From the NCBI RefSeq assembly GCF_001552595.1, contig NZ_BCRM01000040.1, positions 1 through 36,728 of the forward strand: a DNA stretch of 36,728 bases, in the 5' to 3' direction. The translations under genes were made by a program, and so were the position numbers. Source of the DNA: Rhodococcus erythropolis NBRC 15567. Its GTDB lineage: Bacteria; Actinomycetota; Actinomycetes; Mycobacteriales; Mycobacteriaceae. Under the pieces are notes generated by a model, which saw only the letters and a list, made by a program, of their open reading frames with translations, ran no database searches and had not been told where the DNA came from. How positions within the stretch are numbered: position 1 is the stretch's first letter; each line of letters opens with the position of its first letter. Positions 15,723 through 24,903 of the stretch are shown piece by piece.

Positions 15723-16457
15723 GAGGAAAGACTAGAACCAATCTGTAACTGATACGGGTAGGCGCGCTTGTTCGGTGTGTCGCGTGTGGTTGATGTTGCC
15801 ATGGAGTTCTGAGGGATTTTGCGGCGGCCCGCCTCACAGGCCGCCGCCGGCCCGACCAGGGAGGGGCTTGACGGACCACCTCTGCGGCTTCGCTGAAGGT
15901 GGAGTTTGGGTGCGTTGGCGGTCGGCGGTTCGATGATGGGTCTAGCGTCGGAATCGGGTTGGATTCTTCGGGAGCGGATGGAGATGCTTGGCTCTCATGC
16001 TGTCAGACGCCGGGGAGGTTCATGTGCGACTGAACGCGGGGGAGGGGTTATGTAACCCGCGTGTTGGACGGCGCTTCCGCAGGCTGCTGCCGTGTGTCCT
16101 GGAGATGGATGGAGACGGGGGTCTGTGGACAGTCGATGGTGCGTCTGCGAGCTCGATGGTTCGGGTCACGTGTCGAGAGGAGCACCTGAAAGATTCGGAA
16201 AGGCACCTTAACCTGTCAGCTGCCGAACGTAGGTTTCCAGCGGGGAGGGTTTGTGCCTTCGTGTTCGCCTGCGAATCGTGAGGGACTTCGGTTGGGGGAG
16301 GTCGATCCGCGTATATTGTCACGCGGAATGCTCTTTATCGCAGTTGCGCAGAGGATTTCGTTCACCGGATTCGAACATTAGAGTCGTGCGTCGTTCGACT
16401 TCCGTGAGTACATTGCTCGGATCGACGTATTGACGGTGTGCTGTTCGCGCACTCGAA
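15723..16457. other. Intergenic region without a supported gene
   Basis: About 700 bases. A plus-strand frame at 15988-16281 starting with TTG has no recognised features. Nothing else convincing was seen. Confidence 0.5.
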
Positions 16458-16474
16458 GGAATGCTTCGCATTCC
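16458..16474. terminator. Hairpin downstream of the PLD-like gene
   Basis: GGAATGC-TTC-GCATTCC, a perfect 7-bp stem with a 3-base loop, lies 23 bases past the stop codon of the minus-strand PLD-like gene. No T-tract follows, so termination is plausible but not certain. Confidence 0.45.
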
Positions 16475-16496
16475 GTCAACATTCGTTTCTCAGGAC

Positions 16497-17444
16497 TCAA
16501 AGGTTCCACAACGCCAACAGTTCGGCCCGAAGACTGAGCGAGCGAACGTAGTGGTTGGACCGCAGTTGTGCGCTGGGGTGCCCGACCTCGACGAGATACC
16601 TCTCGGTGTCTGCCACAGGAAGCGGTAGCAGGTCGTTGCGAACGCGGAGAAAGAACTGAAAATGACTGGGGGAATCCGGTATTCGATCCTGGTTGGATAT
16701 CACGACAGCGGGTGGCAATAACAATTCGTTGTCCGTGGAGACGCGGATGACGACGTCCCCACGTGCCATGCTGCTTGGTTTTCCGAGTCTGAGTGTTTCG
16801 AGTCGATATCTCACGCTCGGATTGACCGAAAGATGCTTCGTTGAGGTCTGTTTCACAGGCGCGATGCGCACGGAGGGACGGGTTTCGTGGTCGCTGACTT
16901 GCCTGATAAATACTCGGTTGGTCGGAGCAAGAGGAAAGTCGTTGTCAAGGTTCTGCATTCGGCCAGTGATGCCAGGTATGGGTACGGCACGCCCGATCGC
17001 CCATTCGCGCGCGGCGTTGTCGATGAATATTTGGTCTACAGCAGTGGTTTCGTCGATATTGTTGATGAACGCGCGACTGTCGGCAACCACTTGGGGGTCA
17101 TCGGAAATGACGACCGCTTCATGGGTGAATGTGGAATTTTCGGAAGCATTCGGCGAGCCGATTACAGCTCGTTGGTTCGTCACGATGACCTTGGCGTGCA
17201 GTGTTGACGACGACAGGATGCGAACGCCCTTGCTGAGGTAGTGCGCAAGAACGGCAGGTGAAGTGGCGTGGGCGCGGATCGCCGCGGTACAAGCATTGAC
17301 GATCAGAAGGTCTCCACTGCGAAGTGGAAGTAGTTCGGGCGCAAGGTGTCCGAGATAGGGGACAGCGGCATAGCGTGGGCCTCGCGTGCGGATCGCGCGA
17401 GTGATGTGTGGCCACGGGTTCGGTCCGTGGAAGCTGGTCCCCAT
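16497..17444 (-). CDS. Phospholipase D-like (single HKD motif) protein
   Basis: 315 residues. One HKD-type active site is visible: LHAKVIVTN...GSPNASENS, with His83, Lys85, Ser97 and Asn99. Single-HKD proteins usually work as dimers and include nucleases as well as phospholipases. The N-terminal half holds the PLD fold; residues 150-315 form an additional region without recognised motifs. No signal peptide, so it is probably cytoplasmic and a nuclease is more likely than a lipase. The gene stands alone between two long non-coding stretches. Start is the ATG at 17444. Confidence 0.75.
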   Translation of the reverse strand: MGTSFHGPNPWPHITRAIRTRGPRYAAVPYLGHLAPELLPLRSGDLLIVNACTAAIRAHATSPAVLAHYLSKGVRILSSSTLHAKVIVTNQRAVIGSPNASENSTFTHEAVVISDDPQVVADSRAFINNIDETTAVDQIFIDNAAREWAIGRAVPIPGITGRMQNLDNDFPLAPTNRVFIRQVSDHETRPSVRIAPVKQTSTKHLSVNPSVRYRLETLRLGKPSSMARGDVVIRVSTDNELLLPPAVVISNQDRIPDSPSHFQFFLRVRNDLLPLPVADTERYLVEVGHPSAQLRSNHYVRSLSLRAELLALWNL

Positions 17445-18321
17445 AGCCTAGAACGGTAGCGCGAATCGGTCCGGATTACTGGCGCCTGAGTGAAAGCTGC
17501 CGTTGTTCTGCGTCATCTCCGGAGCAAAGAAACTTCCGGATATCTCTGATCAATCGTGGAGGTCGAAGAGTGTTGTGGCGATCACCCCCGCAGGGTCAGA
17601 CGGCGCTATCCCCTAGTGTGACTGCAGCGCTGTCGATTCGGTGTGCGATTTCGATACGGGACGGTGGCAGTGATGGCGCCGGACGGGTGGGAAGGGTCTG
17701 ATGCTTGTTCGAGCAACGCCCCGCTCAGTGCACCGGGAAATTTACCGCGGTACGCGATCCCACGGGGGTGAGGGCGTGGTGGATCGTGCGGGCCCATGAC
17801 TGGAGGGGCGTATAGGCCTGAGATGGTAGGCGCTCGCCAAGTGGATACCGGGTGACTGATGTAGTGTCGCTGGCGGGCCGAGTCGATTCGTGATCAGTGC
17901 TCGAAAAGTGAACGCGCAGATAACTTCTCGACATCCTGGTGTAGACCGGGCGGCGTGGTCTTCATGAGCTGGTGGACCCGTGCTTCGTGACGGGGAAGCC
18001 GGCGTGTTGGCTTGCCGTGGAGGTTCGTCTACCACTCTTTGGCAGCCTCTTGTCGCGAGTTCAGGTGAGGTGGCGGCTGGGATGCGTCAGCGTGGCTTCG
18101 GCGCCCCATCAGATAACAGGCGGTAGGGCCCGGCGTGATGGTTGTGAGTGCAACGTAGGACATTGCACTGACTGGAGGCGGTGTGGGGAAGAAGATTCCG
18201 TTGAGATAGGTCCATGGGGTTGTGATGGCAACCGGCGATCAGTGCTGCGATTGTCACGGTGGTGGTTGCGCGCTCGCAGAAGGGGAGTATCACGGCCCCG
18301 ATACTGGGCTTTCGGGCGGGG
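17445..18321. other. Non-coding stretch of about 0.9 kb
   Basis: Open frames exist on both strands but none shows recognisable protein features. No repeats of note. Probably decayed sequence. Confidence 0.5.
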
Positions 18322-18804
18322 TCAGCGCGGATAACCTCTGGCTACGGTGCGTGCAAGGATGCCGAGCGTGGCTTTGAGAGATCCTTCGGCGATGACGGGA
18401 AAGATTCCTGCTTGCCGCCAGGTGGGGCCGATATCAGACCAGTCGTAGTACGAGGTCACGAGGGAACTGTGGCCGTCGTCGGCCGGCTCGATCCGATATC
18501 CGTAGACGTGCCCGATTGGAGGCCGGACAGTTCCGAGGATGGTCCATGCTATTTCGCGTTGTGGGACAAAGGTTTTGATCTTCACTGTGACGTCGTACTG
18601 TCCCATGGGTAGGTCGCCCAGAGCTTCGCGATCCATGTGGACTACGAATTCGTCGCCGGTCGCGGTCACGAGTTCGCCGTCTGCGCTCATCAGCATTCCG
18701 GATCCGTCGATGGCGACGTGCCCCTGAGGGTCGCAGAGGACCGCGAAGATTGATGCGGGGTCGGCACGGATGGTGCGCTGTACTTCGATCCGTTCGCTAG
18801 TCAT
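18322..18804 (-). CDS. SRPBCC-family (START-like) protein
   Basis: 160 residues of a START/Bet v 1-like fold. It begins with the typical VQRTIRADPASIFAVLCDPQGHVAIDGSG strand-helix segment and ends with a C-terminal long helix (TWRQAGIFPVIAEGSLKATLGILARTV). The middle segment YDVTVKIKTFVPQREIAWTILGT is characteristic of the polyketide cyclase/AHSA1-like group. Such proteins bind hydrophobic ligands in a central cavity; this one's ligand is unknown. Cytoplasmic, monocistronic, divergent from the truncated secreted protein gene at 18912. Confidence 0.85.
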   Translation of the reverse strand: MTSERIEVQRTIRADPASIFAVLCDPQGHVAIDGSGMLMSADGELVTATGDEFVVHMDREALGDLPMGQYDVTVKIKTFVPQREIAWTILGTVRPPIGHVYGYRIEPADDGHSSLVTSYYDWSDIGPTWRQAGIFPVIAEGSLKATLGILARTVARGYPR

Positions 18805-18911
18805 GTGGCGAATGCTGCCATACCGCCGATCGGTCGGCGAGGTTTCTCTCGTTCGGTGGGTGCATTCATCGGCTTCGGTCGGCGAGGCGGGGTGATGCGC
18901 GGAGATGTCGG

Positions 18912-19448
18912 ATGCTGTCCACCACGATCAGCCCGGCCACAGCCACTCCGGTGACGGCCACCAGCAGTGGGCTTAGTTTCGTGACAACTGGCGGTCTCGA
19001 GTTGTACTGCACCAGCGTCAGCGGAACCGGAACCACCCCTGCAGCGCCCGGTAACGTGAACTCCGGAACGGGCGGCATCAACATCAACATCGCGAGCGTG
19101 GGACTGTCCGGATGTGACCTCGAAGGTGTGCCGGCAACGATCACCACGTCGGGTTCCTGGGCTCTGAACGTCAACGCCGACAGTGGATCACCGATGGGAA
19201 GTATCAAAATCCCCACCGGTGGAGCTCACGTAGTCGCTGGTATCTGCGTCATCGACGTCACCGCCAGCACTGCCGGCCCCGTGCCCTACAGCAACACAAC
19301 ACATACCGTCACCGCCAACAACACCGGAACGGTGAACTTCACCTCCAACGCGGGAAGCGCATCATGCCCGGCAGCAGGAGCCGGAACAGCGAAGATGACC
19401 GGGGCGCTCAAGTTCAATTCCACGCCCGGCATCACCGTCACTCCCTGA
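18912..19448 (+). CDS. Secreted actinobacterial surface-type protein, apparently 5'-truncated
   Basis: 178 residues, rich in Thr, Gly, Ser and Ala, with four cysteines and repeated short beta-strand-like segments (SWALNVNADSG, GTVNFTSNAG). It resembles small exported proteins of Rhodococcus and relatives, which normally start with an Ala-rich signal peptide. Here the frame begins MLSTTISPATATPV with no hydrophobic signal and no clear ribosome-binding site. The 5' end has probably been lost, so it may be a pseudogene. A very strong hairpin follows the stop codon. Confidence 0.55.
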   Translation: MLSTTISPATATPVTATSSGLSFVTTGGLELYCTSVSGTGTTPAAPGNVNSGTGGININIASVGLSGCDLEGVPATITTSGSWALNVNADSGSPMGSIKIPTGGAHVVAGICVIDVTASTAGPVPYSNTTHTVTANNTGTVNFTSNAGSASCPAAGAGTAKMTGALKFNSTPGITVTP

Positions 19449-19463
19449 CCCGGAATGTAGTTG

Positions 19464-19513
19464 CGCCACAGCCACACCCGCCCTAAGAGGGTTATGCGGG
19501 TGTGGCTGTGGCG
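19464..19513. terminator. 18-bp perfect hairpin terminator
   Basis: Arms 19464-19481 and 19496-19513 are perfect complements over 18 bases, separated by 14 bases that contain a further CCCT/AGGG pairing. It starts 15 bases after the stop of the secreted-protein gene. No long T-tract follows; it could also block transcription from the right. Confidence 0.65.
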
Positions 19514-19880
19514 TACTGTTCGCGTAACCGTCCCCTCGGCACAGGTCGCTGCCTGAGCAGGAAGATTCACAGAACACATGATCGTTTGGCCGAGGACCCG
19601 CCCGATCTCTCGTAGTGTTTCGCCGCAGCAGTGAAAATCCCAGATCACCTTCTAGTGCTTCACCGAGAACTTCAGTGCCTTACTGCCCATCCACGGTCAT
19701 GCATCATCTCACCAGTAGTGATGAGCTGACCCTGTTGAGATTAAGATCGTAGTCGGCCGACGAATCGATCCTAATCGACGCTGTGACTCTCGGAACTTTG
19801 TGGCCCAGTGCTCGGTAGAAATGGTCGGCCGCGGCTGTGACGGAACGATTGACGGGCGAGTTCCGAGTGTCGGGACGCTT
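19514..19880 (-). pseudogene. Possible remnant of a sigma-factor-like HTH
   Basis: Around 19570-19650 the minus strand encodes VIWDFHCCGETLREIGRVLG, which recalls region 4 of WhiG/SigF-type sigma factors (LTLxEIGxVLG). It is flanked by stops and frame changes, so any gene is dead. The match is short and the call tentative; the rest of the stretch shows nothing. Confidence 0.25.
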
Positions 19881-20093
19881 TCAGTGTCCCGCTCGGTGGC
19901 GGTCAACTCGATGTTCGCGATAAGCGCTGATCGCTTCAAAACTGCATTCCTGCAGACCGTTCGATCGATTACGCGTGAAGGTGGGACTCACGGTTTTGGG
20001 TGAAATTTCGAGTAAGCGTGCTATTACTTTTCCGGAATAGCCTTCGGCGACCCGTTCGATGATCTGTTCTTGGCGCTTACTTAATCGCATCAC
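19881..20093 (-). pseudogene. LuxR-type HTH gene remnant, frameshifted
   Basis: The frame MMRLSKRQEQIIERVAEGYSGKVIARLLEISPKTV is a clear start of a LuxR/GerE helix-turn-helix domain. After KTV the reading frame departs from the family: the expected ESHL is found in a second frame and a continuation resembling the last helix in a third. At least two frameshifts are needed, and no receiver domain precedes it. A decayed response-regulator output domain. Confidence 0.55.
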
Positions 20094-20395
20094 GGTCGCC
20101 TCCTGCGACGGTATGGATGGCGCGGCGGGAGCGACTCACGATTTGCGTCCAGTGAGGACGTGGAGGCAAAAACGGTGCACAACAACGCGGTCGCTGCAGA
20201 TATGGGGTTGCCGAATCCGACTTCATCACGGGTGCAGGGTTGATCCTGGCCGTGCGCGATGATTGCCAGAGTCCGGCGCGGACGGCGATAGAGCATCGAA
20301 TCCTGACCTGGTACCTCGTTCGTCAGATGTAGTACTGCAGATGGATGTGCAGTCGAGTACCTGCTGATTGACTCTCTCTCGGAAGGGAGTCGTCA
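20094..20395. other. Intergenic region upstream of the membrane protein gene
   Basis: No gene supported. The ribosome-binding site GGAAGGGAG lies at its right end, about 6 bases before the ATG at 20396. Confidence 0.5.
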
Positions 20396-21190
20396 ATGAG
20401 TACGTCCGTCAACCGAAGCCGCTGGTCGATCGTTGCGTTGTCATGCGCCGGAGCGGCATTGGTGGCCGCGTTCGTTCTGGGTCCGGCCGCGTTGTTACGC
20501 GGACGCTATCCGCAGTTCCAGGATCAATCCGTCATGAGTGAGCTGCTCGGCCGCAGCTTGGTCGACTACTGGGGTAGCGGAGTCCGCACCTATCCTCGAG
20601 GCTTGGCGGAGATGGTGGACTACTGGTTCGAGTGGCACGTGATCAAGATCGTCATCTCGGTGCTGCTGACCACGGTTCTGTGCCTGCTCGCGGCGACTCT
20701 GTGGCGACGATCTCTGACGGCCGGCGTCGGTTGCGTGGTCGCGGCGACCACTACGACTGTGCTGTCATTGTTTTCGGTGTTTGTGGCTGTGCTCAACATC
20801 CAGTCGACGGCCGCACCCGTAATCGCGCTGCTTCCGATGCTCTCCGCTGACAACGCGGACGGGCAGACAGCGCAGTCTCTGATCGAGAACGGTGTGCAGA
20901 GCGGAGACTCCAGACCGCCACTGCTCGAGTTGCTCACACAGGTCGAGCACTACAACTGGGCGGCGATTGTCGCTACCGCCGTGGTGATCGCTGTAGTCGC
21001 AACCGGAACCGTCATCGCCGTCCGACGCTACAGACCGTCGGACACGACAAACGGTGCCCACCGTCGGATGTTCCTCGCCCTCGGATCGCTCGGTGCTGTG
21101 ATGACCATTGCGATGACGCTGCTGTTCGTCGCGGCCGTAGTGGCAGTCGTCGATCCAGGAGAAGCTCTCCTCGGCGCAGTCGGCCTGTGA
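20396..21190 (+). CDS. Hypothetical integral membrane protein
   Basis: 264 residues with about five predicted transmembrane helices (roughly 10-33, 80-102, 108-133, 188-209 and 228-252). An extracytoplasmic loop of about 45 residues follows the first helix, and a larger hydrophilic loop (about 140-185) follows the third. Positively charged residues after helices 2 and 4 (WRRS, VRRYR) suggest cytoplasmic sides there. I recognise no family motif or active site. The ATG is chosen for a well-placed GGAAGGGAG. Codon use and intact frame argue it is functional, but the role is unknown and neighbours give no clue. Confidence 0.75.
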   Translation: MSTSVNRSRWSIVALSCAGAALVAAFVLGPAALLRGRYPQFQDQSVMSELLGRSLVDYWGSGVRTYPRGLAEMVDYWFEWHVIKIVISVLLTTVLCLLAATLWRRSLTAGVGCVVAATTTTVLSLFSVFVAVLNIQSTAAPVIALLPMLSADNADGQTAQSLIENGVQSGDSRPPLLELLTQVEHYNWAAIVATAVVIAVVATGTVIAVRRYRPSDTTNGAHRRMFLALGSLGAVMTIAMTLLFVAAVVAVVDPGEALLGAVGL

Positions 21191-21199
21191 CTCTGTTGC

Positions 21200-21290
21200 C
21201 GGACCAAGATGAAGGGCGAGGCGTATCCATGACCGAATCACGGAAGTGCTGAACGTCGCTCGCAGTACGTTGTACCGAAACTTGCAGTAG
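21200..21290 (+). pseudogene. Possible C-terminal fragment of a resolvase-type HTH
   Basis: A plus-strand frame reads RITEVLNVARSTLYRNLQ-stop, resembling the last HTH of Tn3-type resolvases (SRATLYRxL). The remainder of the recombinase is missing. Short match, tentative. Confidence 0.3.
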
Positions 21291-21505
21291 AAAAATCGAA
21301 TCCGCTACGGCATTGGAAATGCTGGACTGATGTCGCCGGTTCGGCCTCGATGGATCCGCTTCCTACAATTCGATGGGGCGATTCGGGTGTGGGCCTGTGG
21401 TTGGCGCGCTGATATCTGTGCGCCATTGCCTCGACCGCGGTGAGTGGGTAACGCAGCTGTCTGTCGAAGTGGGAGAGGGGCAGCTGCGTCGCGGGTTGCA
21501 GATCG

Positions 21506-22540
21506 TCAAGCCGCGGCCCTCGACGGCTCGTTGCGGTAACGCGACAGCCGGCCGTCGGTTCCGGTAAGCCGCCAGGACCAGAGGGTGAACCGGGTGCGCA
21601 TTCCGTTGGCGTCGGCGAGGCTCCGGACGTCTGCGCAGGACTCTGCAAGGAGTCGCCGGAAATCGGGGTTGCGCATCGAATAGGTCTCGCGCAGAACATT
21701 GCGGGGGATACCCAGCAACGTCGCGTCCTGCCGGCTCGGGACGACGATGGACCAAAACCCTATGCGCATGACTACAGGCGTGGTGAGGCCGAGTGCGAGG
21801 CGGTTGAATCGGCTCATGCGCGGAGCGTGATGGCGCAACCATGCATGGGCGAACCCGATGTGACGTGCTTCCTCGGCGAGATGGATCTGCATGATGCGGT
21901 CGGTGAGCGGGTGAATGCCACCGCCGCGCATGATGCTCTTCTGGATGTGATCGATCGGCTCCTCTCCAGCGAGGATGATCTGAAAGAAGAAACTGGGCCA
22001 CAGCGATCCCAGCGAACCGACCAGGGGGAAGGCCTTGACAAGCCACGTTGGGGCACCGTGGACCTCCGGAGCCACCCGGTTGGTGAACTCCTGAAACATC
22101 TGGATGTGGTGTGTCTCTTCGGTGAGTTCGTGCATGAAGTAGCGAAATTCGGGGTTCTCGTTCGCCAGGCCCATCAAGAACTGAGTACCGCCGAGAAGGA
22201 GCAGTTGCTCGAACTGGGAGCCGGTCTTTGTTATAGACGCGAGCCGAATCCGGGCAACCCGCCGTTGTTCCTGGGTTGACAGCGCGCGGTACCAGTCGGT
22301 GTGGGACAAGGGGTCGACCGCGGGGAGTGTCCATCTCGGGTCGTCCGCGGGGGCGGCGAACTCGGGCGAATTCCAGGCGATGTCTTTGAACGCCTCGAAG
22401 TGGAGCCCCGTAGAGGATGCCTCGGACAGTGTGCGCAGAGTGTCGTGGTAATCGCGACGTTCGTCGAAGGTATTGCGCCCCGGAGTTAAGCGGACAGATG
22501 GCGCGTTACGCCGCGTGCGGCGAAGTGTTAGGAACTGCAT
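21506..22540 (-). CDS. AurF-family diiron oxygenase
   Basis: 344-residue non-haem diiron oxygenase of the AurF type; characterised members N-oxygenate aryl amines. All seven expected metal-ligand positions can be seen: Glu111 (SQFEQ), Glu142 and His145 (ETHH, spacing E-x2-H), Glu193 or Glu194 (AGEEP), and His220, Glu224, His227 (HLAEEARH, spacing H-x3-E-x2-H). The enzyme is therefore probably active, on an unknown substrate. The ATG at 22540 is chosen for AAGGAG 6-7 bases upstream; the longer frame to 22579 is not needed. It is alone: no amine-biosynthetic cluster is adjacent. Two direct repeats upstream may be operator half-sites. Confidence 0.85.
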   Translation of the reverse strand: MQFLTLRRTRRNAPSVRLTPGRNTFDERRDYHDTLRTLSEASSTGLHFEAFKDIAWNSPEFAAPADDPRWTLPAVDPLSHTDWYRALSTQEQRRVARIRLASITKTGSQFEQLLLLGGTQFLMGLANENPEFRYFMHELTEETHHIQMFQEFTNRVAPEVHGAPTWLVKAFPLVGSLGSLWPSFFFQIILAGEEPIDHIQKSIMRGGGIHPLTDRIMQIHLAEEARHIGFAHAWLRHHAPRMSRFNRLALGLTTPVVMRIGFWSIVVPSRQDATLLGIPRNVLRETYSMRNPDFRRLLAESCADVRSLADANGMRTRFTLWSWRLTGTDGRLSRYRNEPSRAAA

Positions 22541-22575
22541 TTCGGGCTCCTTTGTGGCATCTATCTCAGATGTGC

Positions 22576-22614
22576 CCACAGTAAACTAAGTGTGACTACG
22601 CGTCCACAGTAACT
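22576..22614. promoter_or_regulatory. Direct repeats upstream of the AurF-like gene
   Basis: CCACAGTAAACT (22576-22587) and CCACAGTAACT (22604-22614) start 28 bases apart in the promoter region. Spacing near three helical turns suits regulator binding on one face of the DNA. Confidence 0.35.
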
Positions 22615-23728
22615 GTATGAGTCTGCACGTCCACGGGTAAGTCCGGAAGGGCGAAAGGGGACGCTCAATATCGCACCATGCACGCAGCTCTCGGCATTTG
22701 ATGGTGGTGTGGGTCTGCTGTCGAGGCGAGGGTGCTGGACGTGGTCGACGGTGGCACGTTGGGCCGTTGTGTGCATCCGCCGACCTATACGGTGGGGTGG
22801 GTGCAGGACGAGGTTCTCGCGATCTCGTCACGGTCGGTGTCCCCGCTTGATCGGGTCGGAACTCACCTCGCCGAACTCGCGTCCCTGCACCGCGACGACA
22901 TCCGGCGCAGACAGTTGACCATGTGGATTGGCCTGCACGTCTTTCGGTATGCGGCGGGGATCCGATGGCCCGTGGTTTTTTGCTCGGATGGCGATCGGTA
23001 ACAGTGGAAGTATCTCACCGGTAACTTTCAAGTTGTGTCAGTTCTCTTTCTTAAGTGACTGTGTAACAACCAGTTTCGATGGAAGTCGCTATCTAAATTG
23101 AAATTCTGGGCGGAAATGCACGACGACCAATGGCTCTGGCAGGGGTAACTGTGCGCGCCACCGATGCCGGCGGAACCAGCCTCGTCGAGATCGACATGCT
23201 CGTCACCGCCGACGCCATCACCGAAGTGCCGTCGGTCGGCTGAGACTTGTTGAGCGCCGAGTCTGCAAGGGCGGAGTATGCGTCAGGCGCTCCCGGAAAA
23301 TGGGCGGTAGCCTTCAAGCATGAAGCGGTCCAAGCCGGAACGCGTTGGGCTGTAGACGTACTGGCGGCAGAGGGAATTTTTGCTTCGGAGCAACCTTTGG
23401 CCGCGTTACGTGAGTTGCGTCGGGCTAATCGAGCGTTGTCGCTTACCGGTGCCAAGGTTCTTCTGGATCAACTTCTGCCACCTCGCTAGCGCAGTCGCGG
23501 ATCGCTATCACCGAAACGCCAGCGATCTGGTCCTGGGTGACCACTCCTGAATGATGTCGACGGTGCTCGTCCAGATCGCAGGGTTGTTGACCGTGAAGGT
23601 ACATCAAATCAGGACGGCATCTCCGGGTGGCTACGAGGTTCGGAGGCGCGTCGGGGTGGTTGCTTCCTTTGAATGGGCTCTTTCTTACTGGTGAGGCGGT
23701 GTAGCCGTTTTCGCGGTGGCCACCAGAT
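22615..23728. other. Long stretch with only fragmentary coding
   Basis: No intact gene is recognised. Two short plus-strand frames look mildly coding: 23130-23243 (37 residues, MALAGVTVRATDAGG...) and 23247-23489 (80 residues, TTG start, ending LTGAKVLLDQLLPPR). They may be pieces of one or two decayed genes; neither has a known motif. Confidence 0.35.
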
Positions 23729-23753
23729 CATACTTTGGTACGCTTAAAGTATG
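23729..23753. promoter_or_regulatory. Inverted repeat overlapping the second antitoxin start codon
   Basis: CATACTTT (23729-23736) and AAAGTATG (23746-23753) are perfect complements with a 9-base spacer that begins GGTAC. The right arm contains the antitoxin ATG, and no ribosome-binding site precedes it. A bound antitoxin would cover the start, or the mRNA may be leaderless. Confidence 0.55.
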
Positions 23754-23963
23754 ACCACGAAATTCACCATAAGTATCCCTGACGAGGATGCGCACCTACT
23801 CGACGAGTATGTGCGTGATCACGGACTTCGTGGCCGGTCGGCAGGAATTCGAGTCGCACTCCGCCTACTCTCGACGTCCGGACTCGAACGTGACTACGCC
23901 GCAGCGTTTGCTGAAGGTGACGTAGATGAAGTGTGGGACGCTGTCACGGCAGACACCGAATGA
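23751..23963 (+). CDS. Ribbon-helix-helix antitoxin (second MazF module)
   Basis: 70 residues beginning MTTKFTISIPDEDAHLLDEYV, a CopG/MazE-type ribbon-helix-helix DNA-binding domain, then an acidic tail (AAAFAEGDVDEVWDAVTADTE) expected to bind and neutralise the toxin. The stop overlaps the toxin start by 4 bases (ATGA). The start codon sits inside a palindrome, consistent with tight autoregulation. It is not closely similar to the antitoxin at 7043-7279, so the two modules are probably independent. Confidence 0.88.
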   Translation: MTTKFTISIPDEDAHLLDEYVRDHGLRGRSAGIRVALRLLSTSGLERDYAAAFAEGDVDEVWDAVTADTE

Positions 23964-24316
23964 TTCGCCGCGCGCACATTCACTGGGTGGATCTCGATCC
24001 CGCGCAGGGCAGTGAAGCGGCGAAACGACGACCGGCGGTGGTGGTGAGCAACGACCGGGCCAACGCTACTGCAGAAAATCTCGGCAGGGGCGTGATCACC
24101 GTGGTTCCGTTGACTACCAATACCGCGCACGTGTTTCCGTTTCAGGTGATTGTCGAGTCCGACGAGTCAGGTTTGGCGCGAGCGTCGAAAGCGCAAGCGG
24201 AGCAAGTGCGTTCGGTATCGGTTCGGCGTCTGGATCCTGAACCTGTCGGCAAGGTCGGGATGGAGACTTTCGCCGCACTCGAGGACGCGCTGCGGCTGCA
24301 CCTCGATCTGCAGTAA
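23960..24316 (+). CDS. mazF: MazF-family endoribonuclease toxin (second module)
   Basis: 118-residue toxin with the classical MazF layout: IHWVDLDPAQGSEAAKRRPAVVVSND near the N-terminus, VITVVPLTTNTAHVFPFQV in the middle and KAQAEQVRSVSVRRL toward the C-terminus. Such proteins cut single-stranded RNA at short motifs. The ATG at 23960 overlaps the antitoxin stop (ATGA); a longer in-frame start at 23933 would overlap the antitoxin gene more deeply and is not conserved. Confidence 0.93.
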   Translation: MIRRAHIHWVDLDPAQGSEAAKRRPAVVVSNDRANATAENLGRGVITVVPLTTNTAHVFPFQVIVESDESGLARASKAQAEQVRSVSVRRLDPEPVGKVGMETFAALEDALRLHLDLQ

Positions 24317-24513
24317 TTTGGTGCTGTTGGGACCGGGTGATCGCCTCGATCGTCGGGGTGCGGTTGCCGAAGACCCTACGTGGTCTGCTCTGCCCACTCG
24401 CTGCTTGCTTCCCTTGCCAGCGCGGCAGTGAGTGTGCGTCCGACGAGCGGCAGGACGACTCGGCTTGCTAGCAATTGGTCTCGATACAGCGAACGAACCG
24501 AGGTGCGGAACGC

Positions 24514-24903
24514 CTAAGGTGTGCTGGTCCATCCGTCTGGGGTGTGAAGTACTCCGTTCACTCGCACTGGAATAGGGGGTTCTCCGGTGTCTCCTACTGT
24601 GCGGCGGCGTATCTCGTCGAGGATTTGCTTGTTCGACATTTGTTGCAGCGACATCCTGGTCGGGGAGAGAGGGCGGTTCTCTTCTTCGGTCATGTAGCCG
24701 GCGGCGATCAGCACGTCTTGTATGGGCGCATTGAACAACACTGCGACTTGCCGAAGAACTTGCGGGGACGGCGATCGCACGATCGTTGCCCAATGACGCA
24801 GCAACGATGGATACACCCCTAGCGCCCGGGCAGCCTCCTCGGTGCTCTCGTAGCCCCGAGCATCGATCTGATCACGAATCCACACTCCGAATCCTGTCCG
24901 CAT
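24514..24903 (-). CDS. HTH (XRE-like) transcriptional regulator
   Basis: 129 residues. An N-terminal helix-turn-helix (about 5-65: GVWIRDQIDARGYESTEEAARALGVYPSLLRHWATIVRSPSPQVLRQVAVLF) is followed by APIQDVLIAAGYM, typical of XRE-type regulators on plasmids and prophages. The C-terminal half (about 75-129) is hydrophilic and unrecognised. It converges with the MazF toxin gene about 200 bases away and has no obvious target. Weak ribosome-binding site before the ATG. Confidence 0.75.
   Translation of the reverse strand: MRTGFGVWIRDQIDARGYESTEEAARALGVYPSLLRHWATIVRSPSPQVLRQVAVLFNAPIQDVLIAAGYMTEEENRPLSPTRMSLQQMSNKQILDEIRRRTVGDTGEPPIPVRVNGVLHTPDGWTSTP

Noticed and set aside
15988..16281. 97-residue plus-strand frame with TTG start
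   Set aside because: No ribosome-binding site, no recognised motif and irregular composition; probably chance.
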